From contig NZ_CP029551.1 of NCBI RefSeq assembly GCF_003173735.1, positions 1,998,501 through 2,062,500 on the forward strand: a DNA stretch of 64,000 nt, given 5' to 3'. The position numbers and the translations under genes were made by a program. Source of the DNA: Methylobacterium radiodurans. GTDB lineage: Bacteria; Pseudomonadota; Alphaproteobacteria; Rhizobiales; Beijerinckiaceae. Of the stretch, positions 26,079-33,359 are shown in pieces; the stretch's first letter is position 1, and every line of letters starts with the position of its first letter. The notes under the pieces were generated by a model. The model was given only the letters and a program-made list of their open reading frames with translations, was not told where the DNA came from and searched no databases.

Positions 26079-26802
26079 TGGCCGCTACGGCTATCGCAAG
26101 ATCAGCGCAGTGCTGAAGGCGGCCGGCTGGCTGGTCCACGACAAGCGGGTGGAGCGGATCTGGCGGCGCGAGGGGCTGAAGGTCCCGGCCAGACAGCCCA
26201 AGCGTGGCCGCATCTGGGACGAGGACGGCTCGTGCCTGCGACTGCGGGCGGAGCGTCGCGATCATGTCTGGTTCTACGACTTCGTCGAAGCGCGCACCTA
26301 TGACGGGCGCAAGTTCCGGATGCTCAACGTGGTCGATGAGTTGACGCGGGAGTGCTTGGCGATCCGGGTCGCGCGCACGCTCAAGGCGGCGGACGTCATC
26401 GACGTGCTGTCCGACCTGTTCATCCTGCGCGGTGTGCCCGGCCACATCCGCTCGGACAACGGACCAGAGTTCGTCGCCAAGTCGGTGCAGGCCTGGATCA
26501 CCGGCGTCGGCGCCCAAACAGCCTACATCGCCCCCGGCTCGCCGTGGGAGAACGGATACGTCGAGAGCTTCAACGCGCGCCTGAGAGATGAACTTCTGAA
26601 CGGCGAGATCTTCTACACGCTCAAGGAGGCGCAGATCGTGATCGGGAGTTGGCGACGACACTACAATGGCATGCGCCCGCACGCCTCGCTCGGCTACCGA
26701 CCACCGGCCCCGGAGGTGTTCGTGCCCACCTTGTCCGCTTGGCCGGCTGCGCTCACCCGACCGGCTCCGCCGGCCAAGCTACCCGTGGAGCAAAGGCCGT
26801 GA
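26079..26802 (+). mobile_element. Partial IS3-family element B: 3' part of orfB
   Basis: This fragment encodes the C-terminal part of a different IS3-family OrfB on the plus strand, starting inside the gene at [16 protein letters not shown] and running to the stop at 26802. The DDE core is intact in what remains: [45 protein letters not shown], and [23 protein letters not shown] with the catalytic Glu. There is no start codon of the native gene, no OrfA and no left end. It meets element A head to head within the segment encoding the HVW-F/Y-DFV start of the catalytic domain, where the two genes are similar in sequence, which suggests recombination. It is probably dead. Confidence 0.85.
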
Positions 26803-26876
26803 CCCTGACCCAGCAAGCTGGTCCGCGCTGAGCGCAAGTTTTTGGGCATCCTGAACCCTGAAGGAGGGTGGATGCC

Positions 26877-27143
26877 ATGCCCCGCAAACGCTTCACGAAC
26901 GAGCAGATCGCCTTCGCCCTGCGACAGGCGGAGAGCGGCGCGACGGTGGACGAGGTCTGCCGGAAGATGGGCGTGTCTGAGCCGACATTTTACCGCTGGA
27001 AGAAGCAGTTCGTCGGCATGGGCGTGCCGGAGATCCGGCGGTTGAAGCAGCTGGAGGACGAGAACAGCAAGCTCAAACGACTGGTGGCCGACCTGACGCT
27101 GGACTGCTCCATGCTGCAGGATGTCCTCAAGCGAAAGTGGTGA
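26877..27143 (+). CDS. IS3-family OrfA transposase subunit (element C, orfB missing)
   Basis: This gene encodes an 88-residue OrfA: PRKRFTNEQIAFALRQAESG, a helix-turn-helix GATVDEVCRKMGVSEPTFYRWKKQ, then a leucine zipper LKQLEDENSKLKRLVADL and the usual LKRKW end. A GGAGG ribosome binding site lies nine bases before the ATG. OrfA is full length and undamaged. The matching OrfB should follow with a -1 frameshift, but the sequence after the stop is unrelated, an excisionase-like gene. The element's left end is probably near 26800, immediately after element B. OrfA alone cannot transpose; it may bind IS ends and act as a regulator of relatives. Confidence 0.85.
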   Translation: MPRKRFTNEQIAFALRQAESGATVDEVCRKMGVSEPTFYRWKKQFVGMGVPEIRRLKQLEDENSKLKRLVADLTLDCSMLQDVLKRKW

Positions 27144-27483
27144 TCACCGAGGATACGCCGCTCCGCCTTGCGGTCGCCGCGGCCATCGCCTTCCCTGGCG
27201 GTGGCATGACCGTGAGTGGCTTGCGTCGAGAGAGGGACGCCTGCCGACTGCAAACCGAAATCGTGGCAGGGAAGGAGTTCACGACCCTCCGGGATATCGG
27301 AGCGATGCGGGAGGCATGCCGCGGACCGCACCTCCCCACTCTCCTCCACAGATCGAGCTGCCCGCCGAAGAGCGTTTCGCAGCTGCTCAAGTGGCCCTCC
27401 TCGCCGTTCTCAATCGGTCCTTGCCGATGGTCAGCGAGGCGCCCGCATCGTCACGGAAGAAGTGCCCTCCGGAGCCAGGGTGA
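27140..27483 (+). pseudogene. Excisionase-like remnant of an integrated element
   Basis: From a GTG at 27140 the frame reads ITEDTPLRLAVAAAIAFPGG, MTVSGLRRERDACRLQTEI and VAGKEFTTLRDIGAMREACR. This looks like the small winged-helix proteins found beside tyrosine integrases in Rhizobiales, which I take to be excisionase-like by general resemblance. After about 27300 the conserved tail seems split between frames: one gives MREACRGPHLPTLLH, another gives ERFAAAQVALLAVLNRSLPM. A frameshift is therefore likely. Its start fuses directly to the end of IS element C. It lies 180 bases from tRNA-Gln, the expected place for such a gene in an integrative element. No integrase gene remains in the window. 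Confidence 0.5.
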
Positions 27484-27505
27484 GGCCGCCGATTTCAGGG
27501 GCGCC

Positions 27506-27588
27506 CGTGTTCCATCCGTGTTGCACGGAGCCGCCGACCGCCCAGCGTAACCCATTGTAAAAGCAGGGGGCGTGTTGCGGCGTGTTGC
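27506..27588 (+). repeat. Direct repeats CGTGTTGC near the tRNA-Gln end
   Basis: CGTGTTSC occurs at 27506, 27517, 27571 and 27581 (the first as CGTGTTCC). Spacing within each pair is 10-11 bases, one helical turn. The last two are part of a perfect tandem GGCGTGTTGC. They lie between the excisionase-like remnant and the 3' end of a tRNA gene and resemble integrase-arm or excisionase binding sites. Confidence 0.5.
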
Positions 27589-27617
27589 AAGCCGTTCGAG
27601 CAGGCGTTTAGGCATTG

Positions 27618-27648
27618 AAAAACCCGCCAAGTCGTTGACTTAGCGGGC
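27618..27648 (-). terminator. Rho-independent terminator of tRNA-Gln
   Basis: Read on the minus strand, an 11-base stem (CCCGCTAAGTC with GACTTGGCGGG, one mismatch) with an AAC loop is followed by TTTTT. It begins 10 bases after the tRNA CCA end, a classic intrinsic terminator and the best one in the window. Confidence 0.85.
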
Positions 27649-27657
27649 TGAATTAGA

Positions 27658-27731
27658 TGGCTGGGGGACCTGGATTCGAACCAGGACTAGAGGAGTCAGA
27701 GTCCACCGTTCTACCGTTAAACTATCCCCCA
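27658..27731 (-). tRNA. tRNA-Gln (anticodon CUG)
   Basis: The 74 bases fold as a complete tRNA with an encoded CCA. The acceptor stem is UGGGGGA paired with UCCCCCA. The D-arm contains AACGGUAGAAC and the T-arm CCUGG-UUCGAAU-CCAGG. The anticodon loop CUCUGAC gives anticodon CUG, reading CAG for glutamine. The unpaired-first-base style U1-A72 is typical of tRNA-Gln. One feature is odd: the anticodon stem GUGGA/UCCUC has a U-U mismatch at positions 28-42. A terminator follows at once, so it is a single-gene transcript. Its 3' side faces integrative-element debris, as for a tRNA used as an attachment site. Confidence 0.93.
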
Positions 27732-28199
27732 ATCGCGACGCGCCCAAGATTCGGCAGCGGCGATGCTGATCCCGGTCGCGGTGCCGTGGGGCGATCCGCT
27801 CGGGTGCGGCTCACTTAGGGGCAAAGCCGGCCCAGGTCAACTGCCCGGTCGAGGAGCCGTCGCGTGGCCGAGAACCGTCAGGGCGTTTTCGCCGGCTGCA
27901 CCAGCCAAGCATTGCAGTTCCATCCAGATCGGGCCTGACATGGAGCTGTCGAGCCGTCTGTGCAGCGAAGTCGGCGGCGACGGCTGTGATCTGTGAGCTG
28001 GAGACAGCCGCGCCTGTAGGCATCCGTCCTACGCCCGCGCACGCCCTGGCTACACATGCGCCTGATTGAGGCCTGTCCTGCTTCATCTGGAACGTCTAGA
28101 CCGTGGGCCGAGCTGCCCGTGCGCCGCCATACCGGCGAGCATTGCGACTACGAAGATGCGGATCACCCGCCCCGAGGCGGCAGGCAAAACGGGGGCGCT
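27732..28199. other. Non-coding stretch upstream of tRNA-Gln
   Basis: The open frames here are short and resemble nothing known. The tRNA promoter must lie in the first hundred bases (minus strand), but no clear boxes were recognised. The remainder looks like decayed DNA leading into an IS5-family remnant. Confidence 0.4.
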
Positions 28200-28614
28200 A
28201 CGGCGCTTGACCGTTCACGGGGCGGATGCGGCACCGGAGAGTGCGTCGTCTGCGAGGGTCGCGGCAAGGCGCTCGCCGTCTCGCGGATCCCCGGGCCGGC
28301 GGCGGAACTCGCCCAGCCCCGAGCGTGCCCGCAGCTGCCAGACGCCTTGGGCCGATCCAGCGGGTGATCTGCGATCGTGGCTCTTCGTCCGATGCGTGGC
28401 GCGAGACGATCCGCCGGATCGGGGCCTAGCCGGTGGTGCCCGCTCATCCGACCCACCGCAACGCTGCCCTCTGTACCGGACAGCCGATCGATTGTGGCAT
28501 GGGGTCGAGAACCTCTGGGCGCAGCTCAACGAATGGTGCGCCCTCGCCACGCGCGACGACGAAACAAGCCACGCCTTCCGCTGTAGACTGTACCTCGCCG
28601 CCGCGCTCGAATGA
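28200..28614 (+). pseudogene. Decayed IS5-family transposase (3' part)
   Basis: Pieces of an IS5-type DDE transposase appear in different frames: GRGKALAVSRIPG, then RVICDRGSSSDAWRETIRRIGA (the D-containing segment usually read as ADKGYD...FREALRRRG), a stop, then PVVPAHPTHRNAAL, and finally LWHGVENLWAQLNEWCALATRDDETSHAF with a C-terminal LYLAAALE. The last part matches the R-x-x-IEN-x-F-x-RLK-x-W-R-x-x-x-TRYD region with the catalytic Glu. At least two frameshifts and a stop interrupt it, and no terminal repeat was found. It ends 15 bases before the histidine kinase stop codon at 28629. Confidence 0.65.
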
Positions 28615-28628
28615 TTGCCAGACTGGCC

Positions 28629-31600
28629 CTAGCCCGGACCGGCACCGTCCCGCCGCCGCCGCTCGAGCGGCAGGTCGATCGTGCAGTGCACGGTGCCATC
28701 CCGCAGCTCGTAGTGCGTGCGGGCGTCGAGCGCGTAGGGCAGGGCTTTCTCGATCAGCTCGCGGCCGTAGCCGCCATTCACCGCGCCCTCCGCAGCAGGC
28801 GTCCGGACGACGCCTTCCTCGGTCCATTCCAGGGCGAGGCGGCGCTCGCCCGCCTCGTCCGCATAGGTCCGCCAACGCACGCGGAGCAGGCCGTCCTTCG
28901 AGGCCAGCGCGCCGTACTTGCGGGCGTTGGTGGCCAGCTCGTGGAGCGCCAGCGCCAGGGTCTGGACGCTGGCCTTGCGCAGGCAGACGTCCGGTCCTTC
29001 GAGGCTGACGCGCTCGGTCATCGCCGCCCCGAGCGCGTCGAGCTCGCTGCGGATCAGGGCGCTCAGCATGATCGACTCGTCGCCCGCCCGCGAGAGCAGA
29101 CCCTGCACACGGGAAAGCGCACCGAGGCGGTCGTTGAAGCGCGTGCGGAAGTCGTCGAACGTCGCGCTCGACGCCATGGTCTGGTGGGCGATGGAGCGCA
29201 CCACCGTGATCAGATTGCGGGTACGGTGCTGCAACTCGTTGACCATCACCTCCTGCTTCTCCTGCAGCTGGCGCAGGTCGTCGATGTCGGTCGAGGTCCC
29301 GAGCCACTCCACGATGGCGCCGCGCTCGTCGCGCACCGCGGTCGCGCGCATCTTGAACCAGCGGTAGAGGCCCGTCCCGCCGTGGCAGATCCGGCTCTCC
29401 ACCGCGAGCTGTCCGGTGCCCTCGGCCTCGCGCCAGTGCGCGAGCACCGCCGCCCGCTCGTCGGGATGCAGGGCCTTGAGCCAGCCGTGGTCGCGGCTCT
29501 CCGCCTCCGTCAGGCCGGTATAGGCGCACCATTGCGGGCTGGTCCATTGCCAGCGCCCGCCATCGACCGCCCGCCAGACGAGCTGCGGCATGCCCTCCAC
29601 CAGGGCGCGCAGGCGCCGCTCGCTCGCCTGCTGGCGCTCCTCCGCGAGCTTGCGGGCCGTGATGTCAACGAAGGTGACGACCACGCCCGCGATGAAGTTG
29701 TCGACGCTGCGGTAGGGCAGGACCCGGACCATGTAGCGCGCGCCCGTGGTCGAGCCGGTGATCTCGCGCTCCACGGCGGCGAGCGTGCGCAGCACGCGCC
29801 GGGCGTCGTCCTGCAGCTCCTCGTAGGCGATGCGCGACTTGATGTGGGCGATCGGCCGGCCGACGTCGGACTCGACGAGGTGGAAGATCTCGGTGACCGC
29901 GGGCGTGTGGTTGGTCACCCGGAGGTCGTTGTCGAGGAAGACCGTCGCGATCTGGGTGCTCTCCAGGAAGTTCTTGAGGTCGCTGTTGATGCGCCCGAGC
30001 TCCTGCACCCGGTGGCCGAGCTCGCCGTTGACGGTCGTCAGCTCCTCGTTGACCGATTGCAGCTCCTCCTTCGAGGTCTCCAGCTCCTCGTTGGCCGATT
30101 GCAGCTCCTCGTTGAGGGACTGGTACTCCTCGTTCGAGGCCTTCAGCTCCTCGTTGGTGCTCTCCAGCTCCTCGATCGTCGCCTGCAGCCGGTCCTTCGT
30201 GGTGCGCAGCTCCGCCTCGAGCCCGCGGGTATAGGCGTGCTGGCCCGAGGCGGAGCCACCGGAATCCGCATCCGCGTCGCGCGCCGCCGAGCCGTCCTTG
30301 AACAGCACGAAGTAGCTCGCCGGCCGGCCCGGCTCGTCCTGGAGCGGCTCCACCACGATCTCGACCATGATGCGGTGTCCGTTGACCCCCATCCGCACGC
30401 CCTCGGTCCGGACGGGGCTCCGGTCCGCCATCGCCCGCTCCAGCGCCGTGCGGAGGTCGAGGCGCAGGTCGGGATGGACGAGCTGGAGGAGGTTCAGGGT
30501 CGCGGTGCCGCCCGCCGGGTCGATGAAGCGCCCGGTGCGGCCCGAGAAGTGCAGGACCGTGCAGGCCTCGTCCACGATCACGTAGGCGGGGGCGTGGCGC
30601 TCGGCGAGGCGCTCGGCCCGGCGCGCGAGACCCGCCTCGATGTGGCGGGGGCGCTCGTCCGTCGTGGTTCCGGCGGGACCGGGCCGGCGCACCGCCGTGA
30701 AGGGGAAGTCGGGAAGAATCCGGGCGTGGGTCTCCAGCCGCCAGAAGATGCGGGAGCGGTTCTCCACCGGCGTGAACAGGTTGGCGTGGCGCGACACGTT
30801 CTCGGAGGTGCCGAGGAAGAGCGCGCCGCCCGGGCGGAGCGCGAAGTGGAAGACAGGGATCGCCCGGCTCTGCAGATCGGTGTCGAGATAGATCAGCAGG
30901 TTGCGGCAGGAGATCAGGTCGAGGCGCGAGAAGGGCGGATCCTTGATGATGCTGTGCTGCGAGAAGATGCACATCTCCCGCAGCTCCTTGATGATGTGGT
31001 AGGTGTTGCCCTCCCGCACGAACCAGCGCGCCAGCCGCTCCGGACCGACGTCGCGGGCGACGGTGTCGGCGTAGCGCGCGGCGCGCGCGGCGGCGAGCGC
31101 CCGCCCGTCGAGGTCGGTTGCGAAGATCTGGACCTGCGGCGCCTCGTCCAGGGTCGCCATGTGCTCGCGCAGCAGGATGCCGAGCGAGTAGGCCTCCTCG
31201 CCCGTCGAGCAGCCGACCACCCAGACGCGGACATGGTCGTTGCGCCCCTTGCCCGCGAAGAGCTGCGGGATCACCGCGCGCTCCAGCACCGCGAATTCCC
31301 GGGCGTCGCGGAAGAACTGGGTCACGCCGATCAGCAGGTCGTTGAAGAGCTGCTGCACCTCCTCGTGCTGGCCGCGCAGGTACTCGACATAGGCCCCGAT
31401 CTCGCTGCGCTGGACGACCTGCATCCGGCGCTGCACCCGGCGCAGGAAGGTGCCGGGCTTGTAGCCGTGGAAATCGTGCCCGGTCCTGTCGCGCAGCACC
31501 GCCGCGATGCTGGCGAGCGCCGCCGTGTCGGCGCCCGTTCCGACCTCCTCGCGGGTCGATTGCCGGATATAGGCCGCGAGCCGCGTCGCGAGCTCCTCGA

Positions 31601-32156
31601 CCGGCAGGATCGCGTCGGCGAGGGCGGCCGGCATGTTGCCGATCGCGAGGTCGCCCGCCCGGGTGCTCTCGGTCTCCTCGGCGAGGGTGAGGCCGCCGGC
31701 CTCCTTGACCGCCTTGAAGCCCAGGGTGCCGTCCTCGCCCGTATCGCCCAGGACCACCGCGATGGCGTGGCCCTCCGCGTGGCGCGCGAGCGAGACCAGG
31801 AAGCTGTCGATCGTGCCCCGGCGCCCGGCCTGCTCCTCCGGCACGGCGGTGCGGAAATGCCCCGCCTCGATGCCGACCAGGAGGTCGGAAGCGGGCAGGT
31901 AGATCCGGCCTTCGAGCACGGGCTCACCGTCCGCGATCCCCGAGAACGCGCGCCCGTTTGCGCGGAGCGCCTCGGCCAGGCGCTCCGAGTCGAGCGCCTG
32001 GCGGTTGCGCAGGACCACCACGATCGCGACGCCACCGCCGAGGGGCAGGCTCTTCAGCAAGCGCTCCAGCGCGGCGGTATCGGCCCCGTCCCCGGTCAGG
32101 GCGACGATCACGCGCGCGCGCTCGGAAGCTGCCTGCGAGGCCGGTTTCTTCGCCAC
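28629..32156 (-). CDS. CheB-like/CheR/PAS hybrid HWE-family sensor histidine kinase
   Basis: This gene encodes a 1175-residue signalling protein. Residues 10-200 are a CheB methylesterase-like domain. Residues 205-480 are a CheR methyltransferase with the SAM motif GCSTGEE (315-321) and CRNLLIYLD. Then come a PAS-like segment (510-620), a coiled coil of repeated ELxSxNEEL heptads (648-730), two PAS domains (731-835 and 845-960), and an HWE kinase core with His977 in NELQHRTRN, Asn1077 in HELATNARKYG and the W-x-E at 1111-1113. In the CheB part the catalytic Ser and His are absent (TGDGADT, VVVLRNRQ), although the Asp of GDTGEDG remains. The start chosen is a GTG with AGAGGGG upstream; ATG 32195 is the alternative. 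It follows an intact cheB by 70 bases. Confidence 0.88.
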   Translation of the reverse strand: MAKKPASQAASERARVIVALTGDGADTAALERLLKSLPLGGGVAIVVVLRNRQALDSERLAEALRANGRAFSGIADGEPVLEGRIYLPASDLLVGIEAGHFRTAVPEEQAGRRGTIDSFLVSLARHAEGHAIAVVLGDTGEDGTLGFKAVKEAGGLTLAEETESTRAGDLAIGNMPAALADAILPVEELATRLAAYIRQSTREEVGTGADTAALASIAAVLRDRTGHDFHGYKPGTFLRRVQRRMQVVQRSEIGAYVEYLRGQHEEVQQLFNDLLIGVTQFFRDAREFAVLERAVIPQLFAGKGRNDHVRVWVVGCSTGEEAYSLGILLREHMATLDEAPQVQIFATDLDGRALAAARAARYADTVARDVGPERLARWFVREGNTYHIIKELREMCIFSQHSIIKDPPFSRLDLISCRNLLIYLDTDLQSRAIPVFHFALRPGGALFLGTSENVSRHANLFTPVENRSRIFWRLETHARILPDFPFTAVRRPGPAGTTTDERPRHIEAGLARRAERLAERHAPAYVIVDEACTVLHFSGRTGRFIDPAGGTATLNLLQLVHPDLRLDLRTALERAMADRSPVRTEGVRMGVNGHRIMVEIVVEPLQDEPGRPASYFVLFKDGSAARDADADSGGSASGQHAYTRGLEAELRTTKDRLQATIEELESTNEELKASNEEYQSLNEELQSANEELETSKEELQSVNEELTTVNGELGHRVQELGRINSDLKNFLESTQIATVFLDNDLRVTNHTPAVTEIFHLVESDVGRPIAHIKSRIAYEELQDDARRVLRTLAAVEREITGSTTGARYMVRVLPYRSVDNFIAGVVVTFVDITARKLAEERQQASERRLRALVEGMPQLVWRAVDGGRWQWTSPQWCAYTGLTEAESRDHGWLKALHPDERAAVLAHWREAEGTGQLAVESRICHGGTGLYRWFKMRATAVRDERGAIVEWLGTSTDIDDLRQLQEKQEVMVNELQHRTRNLITVVRSIAHQTMASSATFDDFRTRFNDRLGALSRVQGLLSRAGDESIMLSALIRSELDALGAAMTERVSLEGPDVCLRKASVQTLALALHELATNARKYGALASKDGLLRVRWRTYADEAGERRLALEWTEEGVVRTPAAEGAVNGGYGRELIEKALPYALDARTHYELRDGTVHCTIDLPLERRRRDGAGPG

Positions 32157-32226
32157 GACCCTTACCCCTCTTGCGCCGCGGGCGCCCGCGGCCATCGAAG
32201 CCCTGCGGCCGCCCCGCTGGCGCGCC

Positions 32227-33240
32227 TCAGGCCTCCGGCTCCCCGCCGCCGCCGCGGGGCTCGAACGTGTCGAGCACCGCGCGGCGGAGCGTTTCGGTAT
32301 AGTCCCGATACTCGGCCGCGCGCGCCTCGTACATCTCGGCCACGGCGTTGCGGCCCGTCTCCCGCGCCTCGACGGCCATCCGGGCGACGAGTTCCGCCCG
32401 CTCGCCGACGATGCGCAGCGCGACCCGCATCGCCTCGTCGACCGCGCCCTCCTGGGCCTTGGCGGCCGCCTCCGCGGTGTAGGCGTGCCCGACTTGGCAG
32501 CGGAAGCGCAGGGGTCTGGCCCCGCGCACCTCCGAGAGCACGCCGCCGCAATGGGGGCAGGAGAGGGCGACCGGGTCGGCGAAGCGCCGCAACACGCCGC
32601 TATCGATCCGTTCGCCCGCCGCGATGTCGACCTCCAGGCGGATCTCGGGCGGCACCGGCAGGCGCGGGCCGGCCTGCTCCTGCACGAGGTCGGCGAGAAC
32701 GTCCCCGATCCGGTCGGCCGGCACGGTGAGGCCGTCCGCGACCGCCGCGAGCGCGCTCCTCGGCATCTCGTCGGCGATCGCGTCCGCCGGATCCTGCACG
32801 AGCGCGACCCCGCCGCAGCGCCGCACCGCGTCGAGGCCCGCCGCGCCGTCGTTGAGGAGCCCGCTCAGGATCACGCCGATCACCCGCGGCCCGTAGGTCG
32901 CGGCGGCCGAGCGGAACAGCGGGTCGATCGAGGGGCGGGCCATGTTCTCGCGCGGGCCCCGCCCGAGCCGGATCCGCCCGTCCTCCAGGATGAGGTGATG
33001 GTCGGGCACACCGAGATAAATGTGCCCCGGCGCGATCGCCAGGCCGTCCTCCGCAGGGTGGACCGGCAGGCGCGCGGCGGCGGCGCTCACCGTTGCGAGC
33101 AGGCCGAGGCTCCGGGCCGGGATGTGCAGCACCACGAAGATCGCGGCCGCGAGCGTGTCCGGCAGCGCGCCCAGAATCGCCTTCAATGGTGCGGTTGCGC
33201 CGGAGGAGCCGCCGATGACGATGATGTCGCGATTGCTCAT
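32227..33240 (-). CDS. Stand-alone CheB-type protein-glutamate methylesterase
   Basis: This gene encodes a 337-residue methylesterase without a receiver domain. The catalytic triad is complete: Ser12 in IGGSSGA, His39 in VVLHIP and Asp131 in SGLLNDGAAG. The esterase domain covers about 1-195. The C-terminal part contains a CPHCGG and RFRCQVGHAY zinc-ribbon-like segment (about 225-260), followed by a helical tail rich in Glu and Ala. This architecture is common in CheB proteins paired with CheB/CheR hybrid kinases rather than in classical chemotaxis operons. It lies upstream of, and is probably co-transcribed with, the kinase whose own CheB domain is degenerate, so it may supply the missing esterase activity. 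Confidence 0.88.
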   Translation of the reverse strand: MSNRDIIVIGGSSGATAPLKAILGALPDTLAAAIFVVLHIPARSLGLLATVSAAAARLPVHPAEDGLAIAPGHIYLGVPDHHLILEDGRIRLGRGPRENMARPSIDPLFRSAAATYGPRVIGVILSGLLNDGAAGLDAVRRCGGVALVQDPADAIADEMPRSALAAVADGLTVPADRIGDVLADLVQEQAGPRLPVPPEIRLEVDIAAGERIDSGVLRRFADPVALSCPHCGGVLSEVRGARPLRFRCQVGHAYTAEAAAKAQEGAVDEAMRVALRIVGERAELVARMAVEARETGRNAVAEMYEARAAEYRDYTETLRRAVLDTFEPRGGGGEPEA

Positions 33241-33323
33241 CGGATGCTCACGAGGTCTGGGGGATGCCTCGTCAACCGAAGGCGCGACCGTGCGGTTCTG
33301 CGGCCGGCCCCGACTGCTTCCGC

Positions 33324-33359
33324 GCGCCTCCTCAGTGCGCCTCCTCAGTGCGCCTCCTG
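33324..33359. repeat. 13-base tandem repeat across the polA stop codon
   Basis: GCGCCTCCTCAGT is repeated exactly at 33324-33336 and 33337-33349, with a partial third copy to 33358. The minus-strand TGA of polA is inside the second copy, so the first copy is a duplicated, untranslated stop region. It looks like a replication-slippage event. Confidence 0.7.

Noticed and set aside
27506..27588. CRISPR array
   Set aside because: The repeats are only 8-10 bases, few in number and without spacers of constant length. No cas genes are present.
27811..28086. A 91-codon minus-strand frame beside tRNA-Gln
   Set aside because: It has no ribosome binding site, no recognisable domain, and Arg-rich shadow-like composition in a decayed region.
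28611..32729. A 1372-codon plus-strand open frame
   Set aside because: It is antisense to the CheB-like/CheR/PAS kinase, whose motifs are unmistakable. Long antisense frames are expected at this GC content.
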